64,000 bases of DNA from positions 19,725 through 83,724 of the forward strand of contig UEIJ01000027.1 in NCBI GenBank assembly GCA_900470195.1. The letters are read 5' to 3'. Every line of letters begins with the position of its first letter. Position 1 is the stretch's first letter. Below are positions 51,973-61,483 of this stretch, piece after piece. The position numbers were made by a program, and so were the translations under genes. The notes beneath the pieces were generated by a model, which was not told the origin of the DNA, made no database searches, and saw only the letters and a program-made list of their open reading frames with translations. This DNA is from Hyphomicrobiales bacterium. Its GTDB lineage: Bacteria; Pseudomonadota; Alphaproteobacteria; Rhizobiales; Rhizobiaceae.

Positions 51973-54399
51973 ATGTATCTGCTCAACGGAACATTTCACG
52001 CCGCTTTCAATCCGACCGATGTTGTCGATTTTCTCCTGAAAGATGTTGATCAGACCCTGACGCAACCGTTTCCTATTGAAGCGCTTTTTCAATGCTGTGA
52101 TGGGTTCGTCGCGGGCGTGGATAATTGCGCGGATGAACTCCTGCTTTCGCAGGCGCAATGCGATGAAATCAAAAACTTCTGCAACTCGGCGTCGCTGCGC
52201 GAAAAGCTGCAACGAGAACTGGGGGAAAGTCCACGCAGCCTGCGCCGGATCAATTACAGACAAAGCCATTTTGAAAATTGGGCGCCTGTCGGCATAGTCC
52301 TCCACATCACTCCCAGCAACTCGCCGCTGCTTCCTTTCTTCGCGCTGATCGAGAGCCTGCTGGTGGGAAACATCAACTGGCTTCGCCCGGGACGGGGTGA
52401 TGCGGATCTGACAGCAAGACTGCTGAGCAAGTTTCTCGAGTTCGATACGAATAGTGTGCTTGGCGCTTATCTGGCTGTGATACCAATCCCATCCACGCAG
52501 CTGAATCTTCTGCTTCCGCATGTCGATGCTGTATCTGCATGGGGTGGTGACAAGGCTCTCAAAACAATTCGCGACCAGCTTCCAATCGGCTGTCGGTGGA
52601 TCGACTGGGGTCATCGTATAAGTTTTGGATATGTCACGCCGGACGTCGTAAACGATAGCCTCCTTGAGGCAATCGCCGACGACGTTTGCAGAAGCAATCA
52701 ACAGACCTGTTCGAGCCCGCAATTACTATTTGTCGATAGCGGAGACGAGCAGGTTTTGCGAGAAATAGGTGAAGGCTTAGCCGCTGCATTTGATCGGCGC
52801 GCGCACTGTTGGCCTATACTTGAACCTGATGAGCAAGAAGCTGCCGATATCACGATGAGCAGTGCTTTCGTCAGGCTTGATAATGGTTTCGCCGACACCG
52901 CAGGACACGTCTGGGAAGGGACCGGGTGGAGAATACAATGGGCGCACAAGGCTGCGCTTGATCCGTCTCCTCTGTTTCGCACCCTTCTCTTGCGTCCATT
53001 GCCGGCAGGCGCGATTGTCCGAACATTGAGACCATGGCGGAGTTACCTACAGAGCTGTGCTCTTGCCGCCAAGGAATCCGAACTCGCTGAAAAGACCGAT
53101 CTGTTGCTCGCTGCCGGGGTCAATCGCATCGTTGAACCGGGGCGCATGCAGCAAAACTATCAAGGGGCGCCGCATGATGGCGTGTATGCCCTCGCCCGAT
53201 TGGCCCGGCGCAACTCGGTGACGCTCAATCCAGACTTGGTTCGCGGACGTGCCGCACTCAACCAGACCATGCCGCCAGCGATCAATCTGGATAGGGGCGA
53301 CATCATGGATAAGGTCGCCTTTCAGACAAATCCGATCAGTGAGCGCGCGCAGCTTTTCTTTCGTAGCGGCGGCAGCAGCGGCAAGCCGAAACACGCTGGG
53401 TTCACATATCAGGACTACCATCGACAGATGCGTGCAGCCGCCGACGGCTTATACGCTGCCGGCCTCGATCCCATTCGAGACCGCGTGATGAACCTGTTCT
53501 ACGCCGGCTATATGTACGGTGGCATGCCATCTTTTACTACAATTCTGGAAAAACTCGAGGCGACCCATTTCCCGATGGGAGCCCCGAAAAATGACGATTA
53601 TAGTGAAACTGCCGACATATTGATTGCACAAAGGGCAAACACGCTTATCGGCATGCCCAGCACCATATTCCAGCTGTTTTTCCGGGAACGTGAAAAACTG
53701 CATAAATATCGCGGCATTGAGAAAATCTTCTATGCCGGGGAACATCTCTCAGTACAGCAGCGTAGTTTCATTCAGTCATTTGGCGTCAAACTCATTTGTT
53801 CCGCAATCTATGGCTCCGTTGACGCCGGGCCTCTTGGTCATGCGTGTTCCGCTTCACCTGATGGTGTTTTCCATCTGCTCGCGGATGTTCAGTCACTGGA
53901 GATTGTCGCTATGGACGACGACAAGCCGGTTGCTGAAGGTCAGAGCGGCCGTCTGATTTTCACCTCACGTGAGCGCCAGGGGCAGCACGTCGAGCGTTAT
54001 GAAATCGGCGATGTCGGCCGCTGGGTGACCGAACCTTGTGGTTGCGGCCTGAAATCTCCACGCTTCCAATTGGAAGGACGACATGGCCAGATTGTACGTA
54101 TCGGAACACGTCTCCTCAATCTCTCTGCTTTGACAAACCTCGCGGGCGTACCTGTGCAGTTCATTCTACATCAGGATGAAACAGGTTGTGATAAGCTGAC
54201 TGTTCTCGCCGACGGTGATGCCGACGCTGTTCTGAAAGCAATATCCCAGTATACGACGCTTGCGACAGCTGTAGTTGAGGGTGTGTTGCGTCTTTCGGTC
54301 AATCCATGCCCTGCGTCGCAATTTGAATTGAATCCGCACAGCAAAAAGACCGCTCTTTATCTTGACAGGCGCTCACAAGTCCGGATCCTGTCGGCATAA
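51973..54399 (+). CDS. Fusion of LuxC-like acyl reductase and PaaK/LuxE-like adenylating enzyme
   Basis: An 808-residue two-domain protein. Residues about 90-400 are a LuxC-like NADPH-dependent acyl reductase with VGIVLHITPSNSPLLPFF and the acyl-accepting cysteine C246 in SNQQTCSSPQ. Residues about 430-808 are a PaaK-like adenylate-forming domain with RSGGSSGKPK (464-473), YGSVDAGPLG and a C-terminal lid. The first half would reduce a bound acyl group to an aldehyde, the second would activate another (or the same) carboxylic acid. ATG at 51973 is 1 base after the luxE-like stop, with AAGGA upstream. I know no common protein with this exact fusion. Confidence 0.88.
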   Translation: MYLLNGTFHAAFNPTDVVDFLLKDVDQTLTQPFPIEALFQCCDGFVAGVDNCADELLLSQAQCDEIKNFCNSASLREKLQRELGESPRSLRRINYRQSHFENWAPVGIVLHITPSNSPLLPFFALIESLLVGNINWLRPGRGDADLTARLLSKFLEFDTNSVLGAYLAVIPIPSTQLNLLLPHVDAVSAWGGDKALKTIRDQLPIGCRWIDWGHRISFGYVTPDVVNDSLLEAIADDVCRSNQQTCSSPQLLFVDSGDEQVLREIGEGLAAAFDRRAHCWPILEPDEQEAADITMSSAFVRLDNGFADTAGHVWEGTGWRIQWAHKAALDPSPLFRTLLLRPLPAGAIVRTLRPWRSYLQSCALAAKESELAEKTDLLLAAGVNRIVEPGRMQQNYQGAPHDGVYALARLARRNSVTLNPDLVRGRAALNQTMPPAINLDRGDIMDKVAFQTNPISERAQLFFRSGGSSGKPKHAGFTYQDYHRQMRAAADGLYAAGLDPIRDRVMNLFYAGYMYGGMPSFTTILEKLEATHFPMGAPKNDDYSETADILIAQRANTLIGMPSTIFQLFFREREKLHKYRGIEKIFYAGEHLSVQQRSFIQSFGVKLICSAIYGSVDAGPLGHACSASPDGVFHLLADVQSLEIVAMDDDKPVAEGQSGRLIFTSRERQGQHVERYEIGDVGRWVTEPCGCGLKSPRFQLEGRHGQIVRIGTRLLNLSALTNLAGVPVQFILHQDETGCDKLTVLADGDADAVLKAISQYTTLATAVVEGVLRLSVNPCPASQFELNPHSKKTALYLDRRSQVRILSA

Positions 54400-54439
54400 T
54401 TTAATCGGTATCAATTTTAAGCAATCAAAGGTTATTTAA

Positions 54440-55702
54440 GTGTATTCTCTTGAGGAACTAGTTGATTTTAGCCGACGGAATTCTCCATTTTTCGCCAATC
54501 TTTATAGAAGCATTTCACTTCAAAACTACGCGCTCAATGACCTCCCTCTCATAGATACAACAGAATACTGGAAAATGGAGCGCGGAATATCGGATTGGTC
54601 TGTGCTCACAGGCCCGGTTGGCAGCGGAATTGTCTTTAGAAGCGGCGGAACGACCGGTGCGAGTAAGCTGTCCATATTCACTCGAGAGGAATGGAACGCT
54701 TTTCTGCAGACATTCTCAAGCGGCGTTTCATCAATCATTGAGCCCAATGATCGAATTGCCAACCTCTTTTTCAGTGGGGACCTTTACGCCAGCCTGTTGT
54801 TTATTCATGGCACCCTGGGATTTGTTGAAAAGCCGGTGTGCGAGTTCCCTTTCACTGGACAGACAGCCTTGGCTGACGTGTCAGAGGGGATCGTCAATTA
54901 TCAAATCAATGTCATCGCAGCTCTGCCGGCGACCTTGCTTACACTTAGCGAGTGGCTCATAGAACGAGGGAAAACCCTCCCCCAAATAACAAAACTGCTT
55001 TACGGCGGTGAGAGCCTTCTCAAGCCACAACTTGGTGTCATTGCGCGTGCCTTTCCTAACGCGCGCTGCAACTCCATCGGCTGCGCAAGCGTGGACGCAG
55101 GACTGATTGGCGCCAGCACGCCGGACTGTGATGCAGATGAACATCGCTGTTTCGATGGTGCTACTCTTATCGAGATACTCGATGAACAGGACGGGACAGC
55201 CATTTCCGAACCAGGCAAACCCGGAATGTTGGTGGTGACCAATCTGCAGCGCAAACTCATGCCGATCATTCGCTATCCTGTTGGCGATCGCGCTGTATGG
55301 GTCGAGAAGACTGGCCAGACCAACCGAAAATTCCGGCTGATGGGACGCAGCAGTTTAGGCAAGCGTATCAGGATTGGTTACGTCTCTCTTTATCCGGATG
55401 ATATCGACGCATTCATAGCTGGTACTCTCGGAGCATGTTCATGGCAATTGGTCATCGATTACGCCGACCCGGTCAACATTGTTAACGTCAGAATTGCGCA
55501 GCCCGACAACGAAGACGCAGCAGCCAAGGTCCTTGAATTCGTGCGCCTCAATAATCCGCCACTGGTGAAACTTGAGGCAAATAGCCAGGCCGAGTTGCGC
55601 TGTACCTTCTGCAACCACTCCGATCTGGTGCTGAATAGTAGAACTGGAAAGTTACTGAGGGTCGTCGACAACAGACCCTATCAAACAAATCCGGTGAACT
55701 AA
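54440..55702 (+). CDS. PaaK/LuxE-like adenylate-forming ligase
   Basis: A 420-residue stand-alone adenylating enzyme of the phenylacetate-CoA ligase/coenzyme F390 synthetase type: FRSGGTTGASKL (66-77), a central GCASVDAGLIG, and the lid region FRLMGRSSLGKRIRIG. It resembles the C-terminal half of the preceding fusion and may have arisen by duplication. The start is GTG at 54440 with AAAGG upstream. The acid it activates (aromatic, fatty or amino acid) cannot be told from sequence. Confidence 0.85.
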   Translation: MYSLEELVDFSRRNSPFFANLYRSISLQNYALNDLPLIDTTEYWKMERGISDWSVLTGPVGSGIVFRSGGTTGASKLSIFTREEWNAFLQTFSSGVSSIIEPNDRIANLFFSGDLYASLLFIHGTLGFVEKPVCEFPFTGQTALADVSEGIVNYQINVIAALPATLLTLSEWLIERGKTLPQITKLLYGGESLLKPQLGVIARAFPNARCNSIGCASVDAGLIGASTPDCDADEHRCFDGATLIEILDEQDGTAISEPGKPGMLVVTNLQRKLMPIIRYPVGDRAVWVEKTGQTNRKFRLMGRSSLGKRIRIGYVSLYPDDIDAFIAGTLGACSWQLVIDYADPVNIVNVRIAQPDNEDAAAKVLEFVRLNNPPLVKLEANSQAELRCTFCNHSDLVLNSRTGKLLRVVDNRPYQTNPVN

Positions 55703-55715
55703 AGAGGAGCTTTCC

Positions 55716-56606
55716 ATGCTCACGATACGAGATTTTGATCCTGCTGATGCTGAGGGAGTGAGCGGGCTGTTTCGAGCCGTATATGGCGACAAGTATACAT
55801 ATCTCAAAATCTACTTACCGTCACAAATACGCGCGAGCAACGCATCTGAAAACTGGCGTTGCGCAGTGGCTGTCGAAAATGGAATGATCGTGGGCCATGC
55901 CGGATTGGTTCGCACGTCACCGGAGGACGATGTAGCTGAACTAGCGCTGATCGCAGTCCATCGAGAGTTTCGGGGACTGGGTATTGCGACACGGTTAGCT
56001 GAACATTTATGCGCCACTGCCTTGCAGATGGGTATCCGAGCCTTAACAATTAAGCAGGTTGCCTCGCACCTGATAACCCAGCGTATAGCGACGTCGCTCG
56101 GTTTTTTAACGACAGGGCTCATCCTCGACTATGTGAGTTCCCCCTTCGGTTATACCGAACCAGAAAGCGTGGTTATTGGTTGTTTACCGATAAAGGCATG
56201 CCCATTACCCAAGAATTGCTTCCCCGAGAAGTATCCCAACTGGCTACCCAGATTGGTCAAACAGTTTGGAGAGCACGCACGCGACAATTCTGTCATTAAA
56301 CCGGCTGCCGATCTTCGCGGCTATTCGATCGCCGTTGATAATGTTGATGAATTAATTGCTTTGCCGCCACATCAGGTTGCCTGTCTAGAGATTCCCGTAA
56401 ACCAAGAACTCTCCAGAACAGTCGAACGCTTTCTTTCTCTCGGATTTATCAATGCTGGATTGCTGCCGACGGCTGGCGGAGATTGGTACTGGCTGATGCA
56501 AAGGAACAATCAACGCCACCGCCCGGGCATCATGGAACTGTATTGTTCCGATGCTGCTGGGGTGTATGCTGATATGCAGAGGGAAATCTGCCACCAGGCT
56601 ACGTGA
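55716..56606 (+). CDS. GNAT-family acyltransferase, two-domain
   Basis: A 296-residue protein. The N-terminal GNAT domain (about 1-150) has the CoA-binding turn HREFRGLGIATRLAEHL (about 86-102). The C-terminal 140 residues form a second, weaker GNAT-like or unknown domain. ATG follows AAAGAGGAG, 13 bp after the upstream ligase stop. As the last gene of the cluster it could join an activated acyl group to an amine to give an amide product, or acetylate a precursor. Confidence 0.82.
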   Translation: MLTIRDFDPADAEGVSGLFRAVYGDKYTYLKIYLPSQIRASNASENWRCAVAVENGMIVGHAGLVRTSPEDDVAELALIAVHREFRGLGIATRLAEHLCATALQMGIRALTIKQVASHLITQRIATSLGFLTTGLILDYVSSPFGYTEPESVVIGCLPIKACPLPKNCFPEKYPNWLPRLVKQFGEHARDNSVIKPAADLRGYSIAVDNVDELIALPPHQVACLEIPVNQELSRTVERFLSLGFINAGLLPTAGGDWYWLMQRNNQRHRPGIMELYCSDAAGVYADMQREICHQAT

Positions 56607-56939
56607 CGGTTTCGAAATTTCCATGGTTTCCGTCACCAAAATCGATACCAATCCTGCAGCGCGGAGATCTATCGGCAGCAGCGAGAACCATCCGCACCGC
56701 GTGGGAACGAATTTCCGGTGAAAACCTGTTGCTATTGCTTTGCTCATGCCGGCTCCAGTTTCTCACGAGATGATACCTCCTGCAAAACCCGGCGCGGCTC
56801 AGAACGATCCTAGGTATGCGTATGGCCGCGGGAGGGGCAGTGTTGCCACATGCCTTGTACCACGTCGCACTTGCCGCTGCGTTCACAACCCAGTTCTGAA
56901 ATCAGTCGCACCAAGAGTGAAAGAATGCGGCGAGCCTTG
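56607..56939. other. Gap at the right edge of the lux-like cluster holding an IS remnant
   Basis: About 330 bp between the convergent GNAT and ABC-ATPase genes. Besides the transposase remnant at 56659-56747 nothing is recognisable. A GTGACGG / CCGTCAC 7-bp inverted repeat just after the GNAT stop could be a weak terminator. Confidence 0.4.
56659..56747 (-). pseudogene. Remnant of an IS3-type transposase orfA
   Basis: Leftward from an ATG at 56747 with GGAGG upstream, MSKA is followed, after a frameshift, by NRFSPEIRSHAVRMVLAAAD, which is the N-terminus of IS3-family orfA proteins. Only about 30 codons remain; orfB and inverted repeats are missing. It marks old IS activity at the cluster boundary. 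Confidence 0.65.
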
Positions 56940-58625
56940 TCAGCAGGTCAGCTTCGGGACAGCATTCAAAAGCATTTGCGTGTAGGGCTGCTTCGGCTGA
57001 GCGAACACTTCGGAAACAGTGCCTCGTTCAACGATCTTGCCGTGATGCATGACCACTACGTGGTCACAAAGATGGCGAACCACCGATAGGTCATGACTGA
57101 TAAACAACAAAGTCAGATCAAGGCTTCTTTTCAGTTGCAACAACAGATTGATGACCTGCGCCTGAATAGACACATCCAGTGAAGCGACCGGTTCATCGCA
57201 TACAATGAGTTCCGGTTGCATTGCCAGTGCCCGAGCGATAGCGATGCGCTGCCGTTGCCCGCCTGAAAACTGGTGCGGATAGCGATCCGCCAGAACAGGA
57301 TCGAAAGCGACGGCTTTCAGCCAACGCTCGACGTAAGCCCGTGCGTTTTTTTTCGTGCACAGTCCGTGCGCGATAGGTCCCTCTGCAACAGACTGAAATA
57401 TAGTGCGGCGAGGGTCGAGCGATGCAAAAGGATCCTGAAAGATCATTTGAACCGAAGTGCCGATCTTGCGATCATCCTCGCGGACCTTGCGACCATCGAC
57501 CAGGACACTGCCGGATGTCGGTGTGGAAATACCGCAGATGATACGACCGAGGGTGGATTTTCCGGAGCCGGATTCCCCAACCAGCCCCAGTACTTCCCCG
57601 CGCGCGATAGTAAGCGTAGCAGACTGAACGGCATGAACGGCATGGCTTGGTTTGGCGAGACCGAGCCGCTTTGCAAAACGGCCAAGAGAGCCAACCGGCT
57701 TCTGGAAGATCATCGTGACATCGTTGGCGGCAACGAAATCAGGATTGAAACCAGTGGACCGATTTTTCCTTGCTTCTGTGATAGAAAATTGGCCGGATTT
57801 TTCGGTCGCGCTTGATGTCAAAAGCTCTCCCGGTTTCTTTCGTGAGGGAAGAGAATCGAGCAATCCTTGTGTGTAGGGATGCTTGGGCGAGCCGAGAACA
57901 TCCGCGACGCTCCCCGTCTCGACAATCTTGCCTAGTCGCATAACGGCTATCTTTTTCGAAATTGAGGCAACGGTTGCGAGATCGTGGCTGATCCAGATCA
58001 TCGAAATGCCAAGTTCAGAGACGAGGGCCTTCACTTCTTTCAAAATTTCCGCTTGCACAGATACATCAAGCGCTGTCGTCGGTTCGTCGGCGATGACCAG
58101 TTTGGGCTTGTGAAGCAGTGCGATAGCAATCGCTACGCGCTGACGCATACCACCTGAAAACTGGTGTGGATACTGATCGACCTTCTTTTCCGGTTCGACA
58201 ATGCGTACACGCGCCAGCGCTTCGATCGCTCTGCGACGGACTTCAGCGTGTGAGACTTTTTCATGCGCACGGATTGCCATTGCGATCTGATCGATGATTT
58301 TGAGAACCGGATTAAGGGTCATCATCGGATCCTGAAAGACCATCGAGATTTCCCTGCCGCGAATGTTGCGCAATTGGCTTTCCGGCAGCCCGACCAGCTC
58401 TCTGCCTTCCAACCGGATTGAGCTTCCGGATTGAATTTTGCCTGGCTTGTCAATCAGGCCAATCAGAGAGAAGCCAGTGATCGATTTGCCAGAGCCGGAT
58501 TCCCCTACGAGGCCAAGTATCTCGCCCTTGCCAACCTCGAACGAGATGCCGTCGACAGATTTCACCGTGCCGCTGTCGGTTTCGAAATAGGTTCTGAGGT
58601 TATCGACTTGTAACAAAGCGGTCAT
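56940..58625 (-). CDS. gsiA: Fused double ATPase of a peptide ABC importer (GsiA/DppDF-like)
   Basis: A 561-residue protein with two ABC ATPase domains in one chain. Domain 1: Walker [12 protein letters not shown], signature FSGGMRQRV, Walker [13 protein letters not shown]. Domain 2: Walker [12 protein letters not shown], signature [15 protein letters not shown], Walker [13 protein letters not shown]. This fusion is typical of glutathione importer GsiA and some dipeptide systems. ATG at 58625 overlaps the permease stop. With two permeases and a binding protein it forms a complete importer. Confidence 0.9.
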   Translation of the reverse strand: MTALLQVDNLRTYFETDSGTVKSVDGISFEVGKGEILGLVGESGSGKSITGFSLIGLIDKPGKIQSGSSIRLEGRELVGLPESQLRNIRGREISMVFQDPMMTLNPVLKIIDQIAMAIRAHEKVSHAEVRRRAIEALARVRIVEPEKKVDQYPHQFSGGMRQRVAIAIALLHKPKLVIADEPTTALDVSVQAEILKEVKALVSELGISMIWISHDLATVASISKKIAVMRLGKIVETGSVADVLGSPKHPYTQGLLDSLPSRKKPGELLTSSATEKSGQFSITEARKNRSTGFNPDFVAANDVTMIFQKPVGSLGRFAKRLGLAKPSHAVHAVQSATLTIARGEVLGLVGESGSGKSTLGRIICGISTPTSGSVLVDGRKVREDDRKIGTSVQMIFQDPFASLDPRRTIFQSVAEGPIAHGLCTKKNARAYVERWLKAVAFDPVLADRYPHQFSGGQRQRIAIARALAMQPELIVCDEPVASLDVSIQAQVINLLLQLKRSLDLTLLFISHDLSVVRHLCDHVVVMHHGKIVERGTVSEVFAQPKQPYTQMLLNAVPKLTC

Positions 58626-59536
58626 TTGCGCAACCTCGGGTTTAATATGTCTCTGATCTGATCGCCCATAAGATTGATGGCCATGATCAGAACGATGAGT
58701 GCAACGCCGGGATAAATGGAGATCCAATACCGGCCTGACAGAAGATACTGGAAGCCATTGGCAATCAGCATTCCAAGGGATGGCTCTGTCGGCGGAAGAC
58801 CAACGCCGAGAAAGGAAAGTGTCGCTTCAAGTGAAATAGCCGAAGCCACTTGCACTGTCGCTACAACAATGAGCGGCGGTAGGGAGTTGGGTAAGATATG
58901 CCTCGTCACCACGTGCCAGCCGCTCATAGGTACGGACAAGGCAGCCAGAACGTAATCTTTCTGCAGTTCTGCAGATGCAGCCCCGTGCGCCGTACGCACG
59001 AAATAGGCGTATTGGGCAAAGACGAGGGCCAGAATGAGCTGCCACTTTCCTTGGCCGAGCACGGCAGCAACCACGAAAGCCAGAAGGATTGCGGGGAACG
59101 ACAACTGTATATCGACAAGGCGCATGATGAACGTTTCTGTCCTGCCGCCAAGATAGGCTGCAAAGCAGCCGACAACAGCGCCGAGGCTGAATGCGATAGC
59201 ACCTGCTATCAGCCCCATCTCAAGCGATATGCGCAAACCGTAGATAATTGCTGACAGCAGATCACGCCCCTGGCTGTCGGAGCCGAGCAGATAGTGCATG
59301 CCATTGGCGCCGACAAAACCGGGAGGGCGACGTGCATCGCGCAACACTAGTGATTTGAGGTCGTAAGGGTCTTGCGGCGTGATCCAAGGGGCGAATATCG
59401 CCAAGAGAGCAATGACTATAACCACCGCAAATGCGATCACAGCTACCTTGTTCTTTGAAAAAGCTCGCCAGAACGCCTTCAGAGGGGAAGTAGCGCTTGT
59501 TGGGACAGTAGATCGGCTCGACGTTGTGTCAGTCAT
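58622..59536 (-). CDS. gsiD: Peptide ABC importer permease (GsiD/DppC-like)
   Basis: A 304-residue inner-membrane permease with an N-terminal cytoplasmic tail (about 25 residues), six helices and the EAA-like loop YVLAALSVPMSGWHVVTRHILPN that docks the ATPase. ATG at 59536 lies next to the upstream permease stop, overlapping nothing; a longer in-frame start at 59578 is not supported. Confidence 0.9.
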   Translation of the reverse strand: MTDTTSSRSTVPTSATSPLKAFWRAFSKNKVAVIAFAVVIVIALLAIFAPWITPQDPYDLKSLVLRDARRPPGFVGANGMHYLLGSDSQGRDLLSAIIYGLRISLEMGLIAGAIAFSLGAVVGCFAAYLGGRTETFIMRLVDIQLSFPAILLAFVVAAVLGQGKWQLILALVFAQYAYFVRTAHGAASAELQKDYVLAALSVPMSGWHVVTRHILPNSLPPLIVVATVQVASAISLEATLSFLGVGLPPTEPSLGMLIANGFQYLLSGRYWISIYPGVALIVLIMAINLMGDQIRDILNPRLRK

Positions 59537-59537
59537 T

Positions 59538-60509
59538 TCAGCGACCTTTCTGCCGCAGGCGTGGATCGAGGGCGGCATAAGCCAGGTCGACGCATAGGTT
59601 AATGACGACGAAAAGGATCGCGACCATCATCAGATAGGCGACCATGACCGGACGGTCGAGCGAGGCGATGGAGTCTACGATAAGCTTGCCGAGACCCGGC
59701 CAGTTGAAAATTGTTTCCGTAACAAGGGCAAAGGCAAGTGTCGATCCAAGTTCCAGACCAAACACTGTAACAAGCGGAATGGAGATCAGCTTCAATACAT
59801 GACGATACAGGATTGTACGTTCCGGAATTCCTGCCGCACGCGCGAACTTGATCGTGTCGGTCGTCATGATCTCGCGCGTACCCGCCGCTGCCAATCGACA
59901 CATCATTGCCATCTTGAACAGAGCGAGATTGAGAACTGGTAGAAGGAGATGGGACCAGCCATCCCGGGTTAGAAAAGAAAAGGGGATGCCTAAAATATCG
60001 ACGGTCGCACCCCTCCCGCCTGCGGGCAGCATACCAAGCTGAACCGCAAACACCATGATCAGCATCAAGCCGATCCAGAAGGTGGGAACGGAGAAGCCGA
60101 GTATCGAGCCAGCCATGATTAGCTTTGAAACAAACCCGTCGGGCTTGTACCCGGCATAGACGCCCAGAGGAATACCGATCAGAGAGGCAAGCAAGACTGC
60201 AATTACTGCGAGTTCCAGCGTGGCAGGTAGTCGTTGCGCAATGAGCTCGCTGACCGGCATGTTGAAGACGAAGGATCTGCCGAAGTCGCCGCTGACGATC
60301 TTGGCTACAAAGTCGGCATATTGTTTCCAGAGCGGCTGATTGAGGCCGTACTCCTCGATAACTCGCTGGCGGATTTCCTGTGTAACATCCGGCGATATGA
60401 GCACGTCGACGGGATTGCCGATGACGTAAACGCCAATGAAAACAAGGATGGACATGACCATCAGAACGATGAGCGCCTGTCCCGACCTGCGGAGAATGAA
60501 TGAGGCCAT
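59538..60509 (-). CDS. gsiC: Peptide ABC importer permease (GsiC/DppB-like)
   Basis: A 323-residue permease of the DppB type: six helices, the family's long loop after helix 1 (DVTQEIRQRVIEEYGLNQPL) and an EAA-like loop KFARAAGIPERTILYRHVLK. It pairs with the GsiD-like permease. ATG at 60509. The creatininase-family gene lies 78 bp upstream in the same direction. Confidence 0.92.
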   Translation of the reverse strand: MASFILRRSGQALIVLMVMSILVFIGVYVIGNPVDVLISPDVTQEIRQRVIEEYGLNQPLWKQYADFVAKIVSGDFGRSFVFNMPVSELIAQRLPATLELAVIAVLLASLIGIPLGVYAGYKPDGFVSKLIMAGSILGFSVPTFWIGLMLIMVFAVQLGMLPAGGRGATVDILGIPFSFLTRDGWSHLLLPVLNLALFKMAMMCRLAAAGTREIMTTDTIKFARAAGIPERTILYRHVLKLISIPLVTVFGLELGSTLAFALVTETIFNWPGLGKLIVDSIASLDRPVMVAYLMMVAILFVVINLCVDLAYAALDPRLRQKGR

Positions 60510-60587
60510 AGGCTTTTCTCTGGCTAGTGCCCCGATAGCTGCATTCGGGCACGGTTTATGAGGAATGAGGAAAACGGGACTGGCGGA

Positions 60588-61289
60588 TTAATGCCAATCA
60601 TGCTCGATCTCACGGCGCGTTTCCTCAACACCGACCTTCCAGATTTCCATCATATCCTGATCAGGCCTTTGGAAGACGCCGTGATAGTTGCCTTCGGCGA
60701 TGCGTTCGCGTTTTCTGCCTGCATCGACACGTGCGGAAGCGGCAAAATCGATGCGTTCTTTCTGGAAATTAGGGATTGGCGCGCCTTCCAGACGGGTCCA
60801 TGGAAAATTCTCCATCCAACTGGCGTGGCTGGCGGCGGGGTCGATCTCCAGCACTTTCGCCATGGTTTTCGGCGCGCGCCACCAGTCGTGAAGCTTGACG
60901 GAAGTGTCTCGATGACCGTTCATCCATTCCGACAGGAGAGGACTGATCGGCGAATTGCCCCCATGGCCGTTAACAATCAGAATACGGCGGAAGCCTGCAT
61001 GGTAGACGCTGTTGAGAATGTCTTCGATTACATTGATGTAAGTGCGCAAGGTCAGCGTAACCGTTCCCGGAAAATCAGCAAAGCCGGATGCCATTCCGTA
61101 AGGCAGGCAAGGGAAAACCGGAACACCCGTCGGTTCCGCTGCCTCGACTGCAACGCGCTCGGCCAGGATCATATCCGTCGCGAGACTCAGATAGGCATGT
61201 TGTTCGACAGAGCCGATGGGGATAACACAGCGGTCATCTTCCTTCACACGTGCTTCGACCTGTGACCAATGCATGTCCTGAATGCGCAT
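60588..61289 (-). CDS. Creatininase-family amidohydrolase
   Basis: A 233-residue metal-dependent amidohydrolase of the creatininase/MftE family: VIPIGSVEQHAYLSLATDM holds metal-binding E and H, and VNGHGGN is the second signature. ATG at 61289 with GGAG 7 bases upstream; the 53 upstream in-frame codons are non-conserved leader. First gene of the leftward operon with the ABC importer, so it probably cleaves the imported amide or a cyclic imide. The family includes creatinine amidohydrolase and formamide hydrolases; the substrate is open. Confidence 0.85.
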   Translation of the reverse strand: MRIQDMHWSQVEARVKEDDRCVIPIGSVEQHAYLSLATDMILAERVAVEAAEPTGVPVFPCLPYGMASGFADFPGTVTLTLRTYINVIEDILNSVYHAGFRRILIVNGHGGNSPISPLLSEWMNGHRDTSVKLHDWWRAPKTMAKVLEIDPAASHASWMENFPWTRLEGAPIPNFQKERIDFAASARVDAGRKRERIAEGNYHGVFQRPDQDMMEIWKVGVEETRREIEHDWH

Positions 61290-61389
61290 TTTCGTCTCCT
61301 GCAATTTTCCGATTAGCAACCAGAGCGCACTTACCCCTCGCGAGGATGGTGGTGCGACGGCGTCCTCACATTTCGCAATCTTTAATTCG

Positions 61390-61464
61390 GTTCCATTAGG
61401 AACAAAAAAATAGAGTTGACGCAAGAATATTTTTAAATATCGTTCCAAATAGTACTAATTGGAA
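61390..61464. promoter_or_regulatory. Divergent control region with MarR-type palindrome
   Basis: A 22-bp near-perfect palindrome TTCCAAATAGTACTAATTGGAA (61443-61464, one mismatch per arm) sits 19 bp before the MarR start. A second repeat GTTCC-ATTA-GGAAC lies at 61390-61403. A TTGACG -35-like box (61416-61421) precedes the palindrome. The MarR protein probably binds both and controls itself and the importer operon. Confidence 0.7.
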
Positions 61465-61483
61465 AATCTGCGAGGTTTTGCCG

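Noticed and set aside
50850..54399. A bioluminescence (lux) operon
   Set aside because: LuxE- and LuxC-like domains are present but luxA/luxB, luxD and luxG are not, and PaaK and GNAT enzymes are included instead.
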